A DNA stretch of 34,692 nucleotides from an uncultured bacterium (lineage in GTDB: Bacteria > Actinomycetota > Coriobacteriia > Coriobacteriales > Atopobiaceae). The translations under genes were made by a program, and so were the position numbers. The stretch spans positions 1-34,692 of the forward strand of contig CAJMLD010000001.1 in assembly GCA_905214175.1 (NCBI GenBank). The letters run 5' to 3'. Each line of letters begins with the position of its first letter. The first letter of the stretch is position 1. Shown here in pieces: positions 15,236 to 23,155 of the stretch. The notes below the pieces were generated by a model, which ran no database searches, was not told the origin of the DNA, and was given only the letters and a program-made list of their open reading frames with translations.

Positions 15236-16120
15236 CTATGACCAGGGCACGAGAAGTCCGTCGGGGTATTCTACCCAGACAAAGGTAAGACCCTTCGCCG
15301 GAGCACACGGTCCGGCCGCAGCCCTGCTACGCGCCACAAGCACCTCTCCTACCCATGACGGGTCGCGATGGCCGCGTCCCACCTCAACGAGGGTACCCGC
15401 AATCGTGCGCACCATGTTGTGGAGAAAGGCATTGCCCGTAACATCGATGGCGACGAGCGGCTCGCCAGCCTCCTCAACGCGCGAGACCACCACGCGCTCC
15501 AGGTAGCGGCTCGTGGGCTTTCCCTCGGCCGAGGTGGCCTTGCAGAAGCTCTTGAAGTCATGCTCCCCCACCAGGTAGGAGGCGCCCTCCTGCATGGCCT
15601 CCACGTCAAGGCTGCCGCGGTACCACCACGCATGATCCCAGGCAAGCACGGGACGCGCTTCTCCCGTTGCGATGCGGTAGCGATACCCCCGCGACGTGGC
15701 GTCAAAGCGTGCCGAGAAGAGCGCATCGCCTCGGTACAGCCCCCTCACCGAGATGTCATCGGGCGTAAGGGCAACGAGCGAGCGCATGAGCCCCCTGCCC
15801 CCGAGTGCCAGCTCTGCGTCACTCACCGGGACGCTCACGAACTGTGCGAGCGCATGGACGCCGGAATCCGTGCGTCCGGCGCAGACAAGCTCTACCTCGC
15901 GACGGAGTACGGTCTCCAAGGCGCGACGCAATTCGCTCGCGACCGTACGCTGCCCAGGCTGCTCCGCAAATCCGGCGAATCCCTCGCCTCGATACCCCAG
16001 TCGCAGCACTAGCGTAGCGGCAGCAGCGCTTCCCCCAACGATGGGGGCATCGCGCTCGGCCCGGCTTGGCCGATGGATTGACGGCGAGACCTGCACGGAC
16101 TTGCTAGGCTCAATAGGCAT
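15236..16120 (-). CDS. truA: tRNA pseudouridine synthase A
   Basis: TruA converts uridines 38-40 in the tRNA anticodon arm to pseudouridine. The catalytic Asp is residue 85 in CAGRTDSGVHA. LGYRGEGFAGFAEQPGQRTV is the family N-terminal block, SRGYRYRI and NAFLHNMVRTIAGTLVEVG follow in the usual order. With the ATG at 16120 the protein has 294 residues, including an extra 30-residue N-terminal tail rich in Ser, Pro and Arg. The true start is unclear: the open frame extends to 16195, with ATG at 16159 and GTG at 16135 as options, none with a strong ribosome site. truA follows rplQ in many actinobacteria, but here a terminator separates them. Confidence 0.93.
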   Translation of the reverse strand: MPIEPSKSVQVSPSIHRPSRAERDAPIVGGSAAAATLVLRLGYRGEGFAGFAEQPGQRTVASELRRALETVLRREVELVCAGRTDSGVHALAQFVSVPVSDAELALGGRGLMRSLVALTPDDISVRGLYRGDALFSARFDATSRGYRYRIATGEARPVLAWDHAWWYRGSLDVEAMQEGASYLVGEHDFKSFCKATSAEGKPTSRYLERVVVSRVEEAGEPLVAIDVTGNAFLHNMVRTIAGTLVEVGRGHRDPSWVGEVLVARSRAAAGPCAPAKGLTFVWVEYPDGLLVPWS

Positions 16121-16197
16121 GCGAGCAAAACTCACTTTCCGGAGACGTTTCTGACGCATGGAGCTTACCACGAGCCACCGAGCTCCCACACACAAGA

Positions 16198-16227
16198 AAG
16201 GACCCCAGCGGTTGAGCTGGGGTCCTT
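16198..16227 (-). terminator. Intrinsic terminator after rplQ
   Basis: AAGGACCCCAGC and GCTGGGGTCCTT form a 12-bp stem with a 6-base loop. On the minus strand it is followed by TCTTGTG. It ends the alpha operon before truA. Confidence 0.88.
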
Positions 16228-16251
16228 CTCGTTGCGATACGTGGGAAAGCC

Positions 16252-16761
16252 CTACTCGGACTTCTCCTCGGTCTCGGGAGCGGTCTCCTCGGCCTTGGGC
16301 TCCTCAGCAGGGGCCTCCTCAGCCTTGGGCTCCTCGGCAGGTGCCGCGGCAACCTTGGTCACAGTTGCCTTGGGCTCGGCCTTAGTCTTGGGCGTGACCG
16401 CCTCGGTCACGAGCTCCATAATGACAACCTCGGCGCCGTCACCCTTGCGGGGGCCAAGCTTCATGATGCGGGTGTAACCGCCGTTGCGGTCGGCCCACAT
16501 ACCCTGCGCGGCCTTCTCGAAGACCTCGCGGACGACCTCCTTGTCGCCAACCTTGGCGATGGCAAGGCGACGAGAGTGAAGGTCACCCTTCTTGGCCCAA
16601 GTGATGACCTTGTCAACCTCGGGACGGATGGCCTTGGCGCGCGGCTCAAGGGTCTTGATGCGATCGTTAGCAAGCAGGGCAGAGACCAGGCTCTTCTTCA
16701 TGGCCTTGGTGTGGCTGGCATCGGTGCCGAGCTTCATGCCCCTCTTCTTGTTGTGCCTCAT
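16252..16761 (-). CDS. rplQ: Large-subunit ribosomal protein L17 with acidic tail
   Basis: The first 118 or so residues are standard L17 (RHNKKRGMKLG, HTKAMKKSLVSALL, GGYTRIMKLGPRKGDGA), which binds near the exit of the 50S tunnel. Residues from about 119 to 169 form an extra tail of Ala, Glu, Pro and Lys with the repeat EEPKAEE occurring twice. Acidic L17 tails are common in actinobacteria, and their role is not known to me. The ATG at 16761 is preceded by a weak AGGAGAAG site. The gene follows rpoA by 33 bases, the classical order. Confidence 0.97.
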   Translation of the reverse strand: MRHNKKRGMKLGTDASHTKAMKKSLVSALLANDRIKTLEPRAKAIRPEVDKVITWAKKGDLHSRRLAIAKVGDKEVVREVFEKAAQGMWADRNGGYTRIMKLGPRKGDGAEVVIMELVTEAVTPKTKAEPKATVTKVAAAPAEEPKAEEAPAEEPKAEETAPETEEKSE

Positions 16762-16794
16762 GTCTAGCTTCTCCTATGCGATGCGTGCGGCGGC

Positions 16795-17736
16795 CTAAGC
16801 CTTGAGAGAAAGTCCCATGGACTCGAGCTTGTCCTTGACTTCCTCGATCGACTTGACGCCAAAGTTGCGGATGTTGAGAAGGTCGTTCTCGGAGAACTCC
16901 ACGAGCTGACGCACGGAGTGGATGCCTGCGCGCTTCAGGCAGTTGTAGGAGCGGACCGAGAGGTCCAGGTCCTCAATCTGCTTGTCGAGCTCGGCGTTAT
17001 CCTCCTCGGCGCCCGTCGCGAAGATCGACTCGTCCTCCTGGGGCTCATCGACGTCAGCGAGACCCATGAAGGCCGTCATGTGCTGGTTGATGATATTGGC
17101 GGCCTCGACAATAGCGTCACGCGGGCTAATGGAGCCGTTGGTCTCCACCTCGAGCAGCAGGCGGTCGTAGTCGGTGTGGCGACCAACGCGGCAAGGCTCG
17201 ACGGACTTGGCGCAACGGCGCACGGGCGAATAGAGCGAGTCCACGTGGATGATGCCGATGGGATCGCTCTCACGCTCGTTGTCGTCACCGGAGACATAGC
17301 CGCGACCAATGCCAATGCGCATCTTCATGGAGAGGTGCGCGTCGGCACCAAGGGTGCAGATCACGTGGTCGGGGTTCACGAGCGTGAACTCCGCAGGGAT
17401 GTCAAAGTCCCCGCCCGTAACCGTCATGGGGCCATCGACGTTGATAGAGGCGGTAGCCTCATCGCCGGTGCCCATCGAGCGGAACACCAGGCCCTTCACG
17501 TTGAGGACGATATCGGTGACGTCCTCGTAGACACCCGGCACGGTGGTGAACTCGTGCTGCACGCCATCAATCTGGATGGCCTCGACAGCTGCGCCCTCCA
17601 GCGAGGACAGCAGCACGCGACGCAGGGAGTTGCCGAGGGTGTCACCATAGCCACGCTCGAGCGGCTCTGCGCTGACGCGCGCGAGGTTGTCGCTGATCTC
17701 TTCTACCGACACGGTGGGCCGGATGAACTCGGACAT
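16795..17736 (-). CDS. rpoA: RNA polymerase alpha subunit
   Basis: The 313-residue subunit starts core RNA polymerase assembly and contacts upstream promoter DNA and activators. The N-terminal domain shows GYGDTLGNSLRRVLLSSLEGAAV, the family signature. The C-terminal domain (about 245-313) shows LDLSVRSYNCLKRAGIHSVRQL and LLNIRNFGVKSIEEV. The ATG at 17736 has GGAGG five bases upstream; a TTG four codons earlier lies before that site and is rejected. It sits between rpsD (24 bases upstream) and rplQ. Confidence 0.98.
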   Translation of the reverse strand: MSEFIRPTVSVEEISDNLARVSAEPLERGYGDTLGNSLRRVLLSSLEGAAVEAIQIDGVQHEFTTVPGVYEDVTDIVLNVKGLVFRSMGTGDEATASINVDGPMTVTGGDFDIPAEFTLVNPDHVICTLGADAHLSMKMRIGIGRGYVSGDDNERESDPIGIIHVDSLYSPVRRCAKSVEPCRVGRHTDYDRLLLEVETNGSISPRDAIVEAANIINQHMTAFMGLADVDEPQEDESIFATGAEEDNAELDKQIEDLDLSVRSYNCLKRAGIHSVRQLVEFSENDLLNIRNFGVKSIEEVKDKLESMGLSLKA

Positions 17737-17760
17737 TGCTACCTCCAAACTGTGTCGGGC

Positions 17761-18354
17761 TTACTTGGAGTAAAGCTCGACGATGAGCTGGGCATCGATG
17801 TCGAGGTCGATCTGGTCACGGTTGGGAAGCTGGAGCACGGTGCCCTGGAGCTTCTCGATGTCGACCTCAAGCCAGGCCGGCACAGCCATGTGCTCGGAGG
17901 AGATGAGGGCCTCCTTGATGGGGAGAAGGTCCTTGGCCTTGGGGGCCACGGCGACGACGTCGCCAGCCTTCACCTGGTAGGAGGGGATGTCCACGCGGTG
18001 GCCGTTCACGGTGATGTGGCCGTGAAGAACGGTCTGGCGGGCCTCCTTGCGGGTGCGAGCAAAGCCGAGACGGAACACGACGTTATCGAGCCTGGACTCG
18101 AGTATGGTCATGAGGTTGTCGCCGGTGATGCCCTCGCGCTTAAGAGCCAGCTTGTAGTAGCTGCGGAACTGCTTCTCGAGAACGCCGTAGATGAACTTGG
18201 CCTTCTGCTTCTCGCGGAGCTGCGTGCCGTACTCGCTCTCCTGGCGGCGGCGCTGCTTGGGCTGGCGGTGAGATTCCTTGTTGATTCCCATGACGACGGG
18301 ATCGATGCCGAGCTGACGGCACCGCTTAAGGACAGGCGTCCTGTCAACTGCCAT
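17761..18354 (-). CDS. rpsD: Small-subunit ribosomal protein S4
   Basis: S4 (197 aa) is a primary 16S rRNA binder and often represses its own operon. The S4 RNA-binding domain is visible as RLDNVVFRLGFARTRKEARQTVLHGHITVNG (about 88-118). The N-terminal region has a single Cys, so this is the zinc-free form, unlike S14, L36 and L24 in this cluster. The ATG at 18354 has GGAAGGA upstream. It lies between rpsK and rpoA. Confidence 0.98.
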   Translation of the reverse strand: MAVDRTPVLKRCRQLGIDPVVMGINKESHRQPKQRRRQESEYGTQLREKQKAKFIYGVLEKQFRSYYKLALKREGITGDNLMTILESRLDNVVFRLGFARTRKEARQTVLHGHITVNGHRVDIPSYQVKAGDVVAVAPKAKDLLPIKEALISSEHMAVPAWLEVDIEKLQGTVLQLPNRDQIDLDIDAQLIVELYSK

Positions 18355-18372
18355 TAGTGGTGTCCTTCCTAG

Positions 18373-18774
18373 CTACACGCGACGACGCTTGCACGGACGG
18401 CAACCGTTGTGCGGAATGGGGGTCTTGTCCTGGATGCCCGAAACCTCGAGGCCGGCAGCCTGGAGGGAGCGGATGGCCGTCTCGCGACCAGAGCCGGGGC
18501 CCTTGACGAACACGGAGACCTTGTGCAGGCCGTGCTCCATTGCTGCCTTGGCAGCGGCCTCGGCGGCGAGCTGCGCCGCGAACGGGGTGGACTTACGGGA
18601 GCCCTTGAAGCCAACGGTGCCGCCCGACTGCCAGGAAATCACGTTGCCCTGGGGGTCGGTGATGGAGACGATGGTGTTGTTGAAGGTGCTCTTGATGTGA
18701 GCCTGACCAACCGCAATATTCTTGCGCTCAGAGCGGCGCACGCGGGTGGTACGGGCATTCTTCTTCTGCGGCAT
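18373..18774 (-). CDS. rpsK: Small-subunit ribosomal protein S11
   Basis: S11 (133 aa) sits on the platform of the 30S subunit near the mRNA exit. AHIKSTFNNTIVSITDPQGN, WQSGGTVGFKGSRKSTPFAAQ and HNGCRPCKRRRV at the C-terminus are diagnostic. The ATG at 18774 is preceded by AAGGGG. Only 12 bases separate it from rpsM, so the two are surely co-translated from one mRNA. Confidence 0.98.
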   Translation of the reverse strand: MPQKKNARTTRVRRSERKNIAVGQAHIKSTFNNTIVSITDPQGNVISWQSGGTVGFKGSRKSTPFAAQLAAEAAAKAAMEHGLHKVSVFVKGPGSGRETAIRSLQAAGLEVSGIQDKTPIPHNGCRPCKRRRV

Positions 18775-18786
18775 TGTGTTATCCCC

Positions 18787-19158
18787 TTACGCCTTCTTCT
18801 TTGCACCGATCTGACGCTTCTTGCCCTTGCGGGTGCGAGCGTTAGTGTGGGTGCGCTGACCGCGAACGGGGAGGCCCTTGCGGTGGCGAAGGCCGCGGTA
18901 GCAGCCAATCTCCATCAGACGGGCAATGTTCTGCCTCACCTCGCGGCGAAGGTCGCCCTCGGTGGTGTAGTTGGCATCGATGTAGTCACGAATCTTGGTG
19001 ACCTCGTCCTCCGTCAGGTCCTTGACGCGAGTGGAGGGGTCAACACCGGTCTCCGCGCAGATCTTGGTCGCGGTGGTCTGGCCGATGCCGTAAAGGTAGG
19101 TAAGTCCGACCTCGACACGCTTGTCACGCGGAAGGTCGACGCCATTGATACGGGCCAA
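18787..19158 (-). CDS. rpsM: Small-subunit ribosomal protein S13
   Basis: S13 (123 aa) contacts the 50S subunit and the P-site tRNA from the 30S head. ARINGVDLPRDKRVEVGLTYLYGIG opens the protein, and GLPVRGQRTHTNARTRKG is the C-terminal RNA-binding tail. The start codon is TTG at 19158: no ATG is available, and GAGAGGAG lies seven bases upstream. A TTG start in such a highly expressed gene is unusual and may limit translation. Confidence 0.97.
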   Translation of the reverse strand: MARINGVDLPRDKRVEVGLTYLYGIGQTTATKICAETGVDPSTRVKDLTEDEVTKIRDYIDANYTTEGDLRREVRQNIARLMEIGCYRGLRHRKGLPVRGQRTHTNARTRKGKKRQIGAKKKA

Positions 19159-19179
19159 CGTGAGTCTCCTCTCAGTTAT

Positions 19180-19293
19180 CTAGCCCTGACGCTGCTTGTG
19201 GCGCGGGTTCTCGCAGATTACGTATACCTTGCCGTGGCGACGAATGATCTTGCACTTGTCGCACATCTTCTTGACCGAAGGACGTACCTTCAT
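19180..19293 (-). CDS. rpmJ: Large-subunit ribosomal protein L36, zinc-binding form
   Basis: This 37-residue protein is too short for most ORF lists. It reads MKVRPSVKKMCDKCKIIRR and ends ENPRHKQRQG. Cys11, Cys14, Cys27 and His32 form the zinc site of the C+ type. The ATG at 19293 has GGAAGGA upstream. It lies between infA (126 bases upstream) and rpsM (21 bases downstream), its normal place. Confidence 0.97.
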   Translation of the reverse strand: MKVRPSVKKMCDKCKIIRRHGKVYVICENPRHKQRQG

Positions 19294-19313
19294 GTGTCTT
19301 TCCTTCCAGTAGA

Positions 19314-19327
19314 CAGTACCTGTACTG
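19314..19327. repeat. Short palindrome in the rpmJ leader
   Basis: CAGTAC-CT-GTACTG is an almost perfect 14-base dyad about 20 bases upstream of the rpmJ start. It could be a regulator site or a small hairpin. No further support. Confidence 0.25.
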
Positions 19328-19418
19328 GTAGTACGTTTGGCCTGGCAGGTGGTGCTGCCTGGCGCTCTATGTCATCGCCCAGCCGCAGGCGTGAATAACC
19401 AACCGTTGTGCGCAGCGC

Positions 19419-19637
19419 CTACTTGTAGCGGTAGGTGATGCGGCCCCTTGTGAGGTCATACGGCGAAATCTCCACCACAACCTTATCGCCGGGAAGGATC
19501 CTGATGTAGTTCATCCTGATCTTGCCCGAGATGGTGCAGAGGATGGTCTTGCCGTTCTCAAGCTCGACGTTGAACATGGCGTTAGGCAGTGGCTCGATGA
19601 CCTTGCCCTCAAGCTCGATTGCATCCTGTTTGCTCAA
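19419..19637 (-). CDS. infA: Translation initiation factor IF-1
   Basis: IF-1 (72 aa) occupies the ribosomal A site during initiation. The OB-fold sequence is nearly invariant: SKQDAIELEGKV, PLPNAMFNVELENG, SGKIRMNYIRILPGDKV and SPYDLTRGRITYRYK. The start is TTG at 19637, giving the exact family length, with GAGAGGG six bases upstream. An in-frame ATG at 19670 would add eleven residues not found in the family. It is 115 bases downstream of map, behind a hairpin. Confidence 0.97.
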   Translation of the reverse strand: MSKQDAIELEGKVIEPLPNAMFNVELENGKTILCTISGKIRMNYIRILPGDKVVVEISPYDLTRGRITYRYK

Positions 19638-19695
19638 ATTCAACCCTCTCAACGCTGTGACAGCGACCAAATATCTTACCTAAAATCATCACAAA

Positions 19696-19730
19696 CGTCC
19701 ACGTTGCACGTAAATCGCACAACGTGGACG
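19696..19730 (-). terminator. Hairpin between map and infA, probable terminator or attenuator
   Basis: CGTCCACGTTG (19696-19706) pairs exactly with CAACGTGGACG (19720-19730) around a 13-base loop. On the minus strand it is followed by TTTGTGATGATTTT. It lies about 25 bases after the map stop and may end or attenuate the adk-map transcript. Confidence 0.65.
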
Positions 19731-19752
19731 CATATTACCTGCGATAAGGACG

Positions 19753-20547
19753 CTAGGCGTCCCGCTCGCCGCCCTGCATGGGGCACCACGAACCAACCTC
19801 GTCTGTGGTAAGGATAACGGGACCGTCCTTGGTGATGGCAATGGTGTTCTCGTAATGCGCGGCAGGAAGGTTGTCGTTGGTGACAACGGTCCAACCATTC
19901 GAGAGTGTGTGGGAATCGTAGGAACCCATGGTGATCATAGGCTCGATTGCGATGACCATTCCCACCTGAAGGCGGACGCCACGACCACGCTTGCCATAGT
20001 TGGGGACGTTGGGGTCTTCATGCATCACATGGCCAACGCCGTGGCCAACGTAGTCACGCACGACGCCGTAGCCATGAGACTCGGCGAGCTCCTGGATGGC
20101 AGCGCCAACATCGCCCAGGCGATTGCCGGGGACAGCCTGCTCAATTCCAGCCTTGAGACAATCGCGCGTAACCTCGCAGAGCCCCTTGACCTCATCCGAC
20201 ACATCACCCACATAGAAGGTCCAGGCATTGTCGCCAACCCAGCCTCCTAGCGTGGCGCCGGTATCGATTGAGATGATGTCCCCCTCCTTGAGAGCAACGG
20301 CGGGAGAAGGAATCCCGTGGACGATCTGCTCGTTCACCGAGGAGCAGATGCTCGCGGGAAATCCACCGTACCCCTTAAACGTTGGCGTTGCGCCGTGGAG
20401 ACGAATGTAGCTCTCGACTACCTGGTCAATCTCTCGGGTCGTAATGCCCGGACGCACCATAGCACCAGCACGACGAAGGGCCGCCTTGGAGACAGCCCCG
20501 GCGACCTTCATCTGCTCAATCTGTTCAGGACTCTTGATGTGAATCAT
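19753..20547 (-). CDS. map: Methionine aminopeptidase, type I
   Basis: The 264-residue enzyme removes the initiator Met from new proteins. The two-metal site is complete: Asp95 (IDTGA), Asp106 (VGDNAW), His169 (GHGVGH), Glu202 (AIEPM) and Glu233 (HYENT), with substrate His78 (VHGIP). There is no N-terminal zinc extension. The ATG at 20547 overlaps the adk stop as ATGA, which indicates translational coupling. A hairpin follows before infA. Confidence 0.98.
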   Translation of the reverse strand: MIHIKSPEQIEQMKVAGAVSKAALRRAGAMVRPGITTREIDQVVESYIRLHGATPTFKGYGGFPASICSSVNEQIVHGIPSPAVALKEGDIISIDTGATLGGWVGDNAWTFYVGDVSDEVKGLCEVTRDCLKAGIEQAVPGNRLGDVGAAIQELAESHGYGVVRDYVGHGVGHVMHEDPNVPNYGKRGRGVRLQVGMVIAIEPMITMGSYDSHTLSNGWTVVTNDNLPAAHYENTIAITKDGPVILTTDEVGSWCPMQGGERDA

Positions 20548-21170
20548 TTGGTGAGGAGTTCCCGGACATCGGCGTAGACCTCGTCGACAGGCCGGTCTCC
20601 ATCGACCTCCTTGAGAATCGAGTGTCCACGGTAGTACTCGATGAGCGGTGCGGTCTGCGTCTTGTAGACATCCAGACGCTTTTGAATAGTCTCAGGCTTG
20701 TCATCGTCACGCTGGTACATCTCGCCACCGCAGCGCGGGCAAACGTCAACTCCAGCAGGGGCGGTATAACCGCAGGAACGGCACGTGCGACGCGAGCTCA
20801 GGCGCTTGACAATGACCTCGGGCTTAACGTCGACGAGAAGGGCCGCGTCGAGGTTGCGGTCCAGGGACGCAAGCTCGGAGTCGAGTGTCACGGCTTGGGC
20901 AGTATTGCGAGGGAAGCCATCGAGAATGAAACCCGCCTGCGTATCATCAGCCTGGAGGCGCTCCTTCACGAGGTTGATGACAAGCTGGTCGGGAACGAGC
21001 TTGCCGGCGTCCATGTAGGACTTCGCCTGCAGGCCAAGCTCCGACTGGGCCTTAACGGCAGCACGGAGAAGGTCGCCGGTGGAGATGTGGGCAAGACCAA
21101 ACTCCTCCACGAGCTTCTGTGCCTGTGTACCCTTGCCAGCACCCGGGGCACCGAGCAAAACGATGTTCAT
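20544..21170 (-). CDS. adk: Adenylate kinase with zinc-binding LID
   Basis: The 208-residue enzyme converts ATP and AMP to two ADP. The P-loop is GAPGAGKGT (7-15), and DGFPR (84-88) is the AMP site signature. The LID domain has Cys130, Cys133, Cys144 and Cys147, the structural zinc form typical of Gram-positive bacteria. The ATG at 21170 is chosen because MNIVLLGAPG starts the family, and GGGGG is seven bases upstream. ATG at 21176 directly abuts that site. A terminator-like hairpin lies between secY and this gene, and map overlaps its end by 4 bases. Confidence 0.98.
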   Translation of the reverse strand: MNIVLLGAPGAGKGTQAQKLVEEFGLAHISTGDLLRAAVKAQSELGLQAKSYMDAGKLVPDQLVINLVKERLQADDTQAGFILDGFPRNTAQAVTLDSELASLDRNLDAALLVDVKPEVIVKRLSSRRTCRSCGYTAPAGVDVCPRCGGEMYQRDDDKPETIQKRLDVYKTQTAPLIEYYRGHSILKEVDGDRPVDEVYADVRELLTK

Positions 21171-21178
21171 GTGCATCC

Positions 21179-21217
21179 CCCTTTGAAAAAAGGGTGCCGG
21201 CCTAACGACCGGCACCC
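21179..21217 (-). terminator. Terminator/attenuator between secY and adk with alternative pairing to the adk ribosome site
   Basis: GGGTGCCGG (21192-21200) pairs with CCGGCACCC (21209-21217), 9 bp with an 8-base loop, followed on the minus strand by six T. Instead of terminating, the last CCC plus TTT can pair with AAAGGG, which overlaps the adk ribosome site (21179-21194). The two structures exclude each other. Confidence 0.8.
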
Positions 21218-21232
21218 AGCGTTACAGATAGC

Positions 21233-22510
21233 CTACTTAAAGAAGCCGTCATAGTTGTGCATCTTGAGTTGGCTCTCAAGTGACGCGATGGTGTCCATGG
21301 CCACGCCGACCATGATGAGCACCGAGGTCCCGCCGAACGACTGGATGAGCGTGTCGTTGGTGAACCAGAAGATGATGGTTGGCACTACGGCGAGAACCGC
21401 CATGAAGAGCGCACCGGGAAGCGTGACGTGGTCGATGGTGCTCTTAATGTAGGCCGCGGTGGCCGCACCAGGCCTCACGCCGGGGATGAAGCCGCCCTGC
21501 TTACGGAGCTGGTCAGCCGTCTCCTCGGGGTTAAAGACCATCGAGGTGTAGAAGTACGCGAAGAACACGATGAGCACCACGGAGAGAACCCAGTTGAGCC
21601 AACCCGAGGAAAGGGCATTGGCAACTGCCTGGATCCAATCAACTCCGGGGAAGAACACCGCAATCTGAGCCGGGAAGTACAGCACGGCGGAGGCGAAGAT
21701 GATGGGCACAACGCCAGCCGTGTTGACCTTGATGGGAAGGTAGGTGTTCTGCCCGCCCATAACCCTGCGCCCAACCACGCGCTTTGCGTACTGCACGGGA
21801 ATGCGACGCTGGCCGCGTTCCACATACACGATAAGCGGCACGATGGCCACAATCACGAGGAGCGTGATTATCGTGAGCAGCGCGTTGCCGTTCGTGGTCA
21901 CCGAAGAGATGAGTGCCGACGGCAGGCCGGACATGATGTTTGCGAAGATGATGAGCGACATGCCGTTGCCAACGCCGCGCTGGGTAATGACCTCGCCCAG
22001 CCACATGATGATCACTGCGCCCACGAGCATCGTGAAGACCACGATGACGTTCTCTAGTGCCTCGGGGATGCCCATCTGGGAGAACGTCACGCCGTAGCTC
22101 TTGAAGTAGAAGAGGTAGGCAATGGCGTTGAGGAGCGCGAGACCAATGGTGAGGTAACGGGTGTACTGCGTGATCTTACGCTGACCCGACTCCCCCTCCT
22201 TGGCAAGCTCGCCCAGCGAGGGAACCACTGCCTGGAACATCTGGAGGATGATCTGGGCAGTGATGTACGGCATGATGCCCAGGCTGAAGACGGACATGCG
22301 CGAAAGAGCGCCGCCCGAGAACAGGTTGAGCACTGCCATGGCACCGCTCGAGGAAACGCCGGCGGCATATGCGCTCAGCATCTCCTGGAACGGGGCCCCA
22401 GGCACGGGAAGGTACGCACCGAAGCGGTAGAGGACGAGAATCCCCACGGTAAGGAGGACCTTCTTCCTCAGTTCCGGCACTCGGAAAGCGTTGGCGATTC
22501 CGTTTAGCAC
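21233..22510 (-). CDS. secY: Preprotein translocase subunit SecY
   Basis: The 425-residue membrane channel exports unfolded proteins with SecE, SecG and SecA. Ten hydrophobic segments are visible. Family blocks include PELRKKVLLTVGILVLYRFG at the N-terminus, SALGIMPYI-like SLGIMPYITAQIILQM, and the cytoplasmic loops ERGQRRIPVQYAKRVVGR and PEETADQLRKQGGFIPGVRPG. The start is GTG at 22510, overlapping the rplO stop by 7 bases, with AAAGG about nine bases upstream inside rplO. A strong terminator follows the stop codon. Confidence 0.98.
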   Translation of the reverse strand: MLNGIANAFRVPELRKKVLLTVGILVLYRFGAYLPVPGAPFQEMLSAYAAGVSSSGAMAVLNLFSGGALSRMSVFSLGIMPYITAQIILQMFQAVVPSLGELAKEGESGQRKITQYTRYLTIGLALLNAIAYLFYFKSYGVTFSQMGIPEALENVIVVFTMLVGAVIIMWLGEVITQRGVGNGMSLIIFANIMSGLPSALISSVTTNGNALLTIITLLVIVAIVPLIVYVERGQRRIPVQYAKRVVGRRVMGGQNTYLPIKVNTAGVVPIIFASAVLYFPAQIAVFFPGVDWIQAVANALSSGWLNWVLSVVLIVFFAYFYTSMVFNPEETADQLRKQGGFIPGVRPGAATAAYIKSTIDHVTLPGALFMAVLAVVPTIIFWFTNDTLIQSFGGTSVLIMVGVAMDTIASLESQLKMHNYDGFFK

Positions 22511-22953
22511 GCCGGCTCGACCTTTCCTCCGGCCGCCTCGATCTTGGTCTTGGCCGAGGCGGAAACCTTGTCCACCTTGACAGTGAGCTTCTTGGTGAGC
22601 TCGCCGTCACCGAGGACCTTCACAGGGACATACGTGCGCTTGATGACGCCCTTGGCAACCAGGGACTCGGCATCGACGGTGTCGCCGTCCTCGAAGACCT
22701 CCTGAAGACGGGCAACGTTGACGGGAGCGTACTCGACACGGTTGGGGTTCCTGAAGCCAGGGAGCTTAGGAAGACGCATAGCGAGCGGCTGCTGGCCGCC
22801 CTCGAAGCCAGCGCCCTTGCCGCCACCAGAGCGGGAAAGCTGGCCCTTGGTGCCACGGCCAGCGGTGGTGCCGTGGCCGGAAGAGTTGCCGCGACCAATG
22901 CGCTTGCGGTTCTTCCTGGAGCCCTCTGCGGGGCGCAGATCATTGAGCTGCAT
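22504..22953 (-). CDS. rplO: Large-subunit ribosomal protein L15
   Basis: L15 (149 aa) is an early 50S assembly protein. The glycine-rich basic N-terminus (KRIGRGNSSGHGTTAGRGTKGQ, SGGGKGAGFEGGQQPLAMRLPKLPGF) is diagnostic. The ATG at 22953 has AGGAG upstream. It runs into secY with a 7-base overlap. Confidence 0.98.
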   Translation of the reverse strand: MQLNDLRPAEGSRKNRKRIGRGNSSGHGTTAGRGTKGQLSRSGGGKGAGFEGGQQPLAMRLPKLPGFRNPNRVEYAPVNVARLQEVFEDGDTVDAESLVAKGVIKRTYVPVKVLGDGELTKKLTVKVDKVSASAKTKIEAAGGKVEPAC

Positions 22954-22964
22954 TTGGGTGACTC

Positions 22965-23153
22965 CTAGTTCTCTTCAACGGTCACGAGGTGCTTGACCTT
23001 GAAGATCATGCCTCGGACGCTGGGGTTGTCGGGCAGGACGGCGACGTCGCCGATCTTGCGAAGGCCCATGGCACGGCAGGTGGCCGTCTGGTCCTTCTTC
23101 ACCTGCGTCACGGCGCTGCGGACGAGGGTGACGGTGAGCTTCTTCTCTGCCAT
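22965..23153 (-). CDS. rpmD: Large-subunit ribosomal protein L30
   Basis: L30 (62 aa) is a small 50S protein, recognised from LTVTLVRSAVTQVKKDQTAT and MGLRKIGDVAVLPDNPSVRGMIFKVKHLV. Its ribosome site AAGGAG lies inside the end of rpsE, whose stop is two bases upstream, so the two are coupled. rplO follows 11 bases on. Confidence 0.97.
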   Translation of the reverse strand: MAEKKLTVTLVRSAVTQVKKDQTATCRAMGLRKIGDVAVLPDNPSVRGMIFKVKHLVTVEEN

Positions 23154-23155
23154 CG

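Noticed and set aside
16918..18357. Open frame of 479 codons on the plus strand across rpoA and rpsD
   Set aside because: It spans two certain genes on the other strand and has no match of its own.
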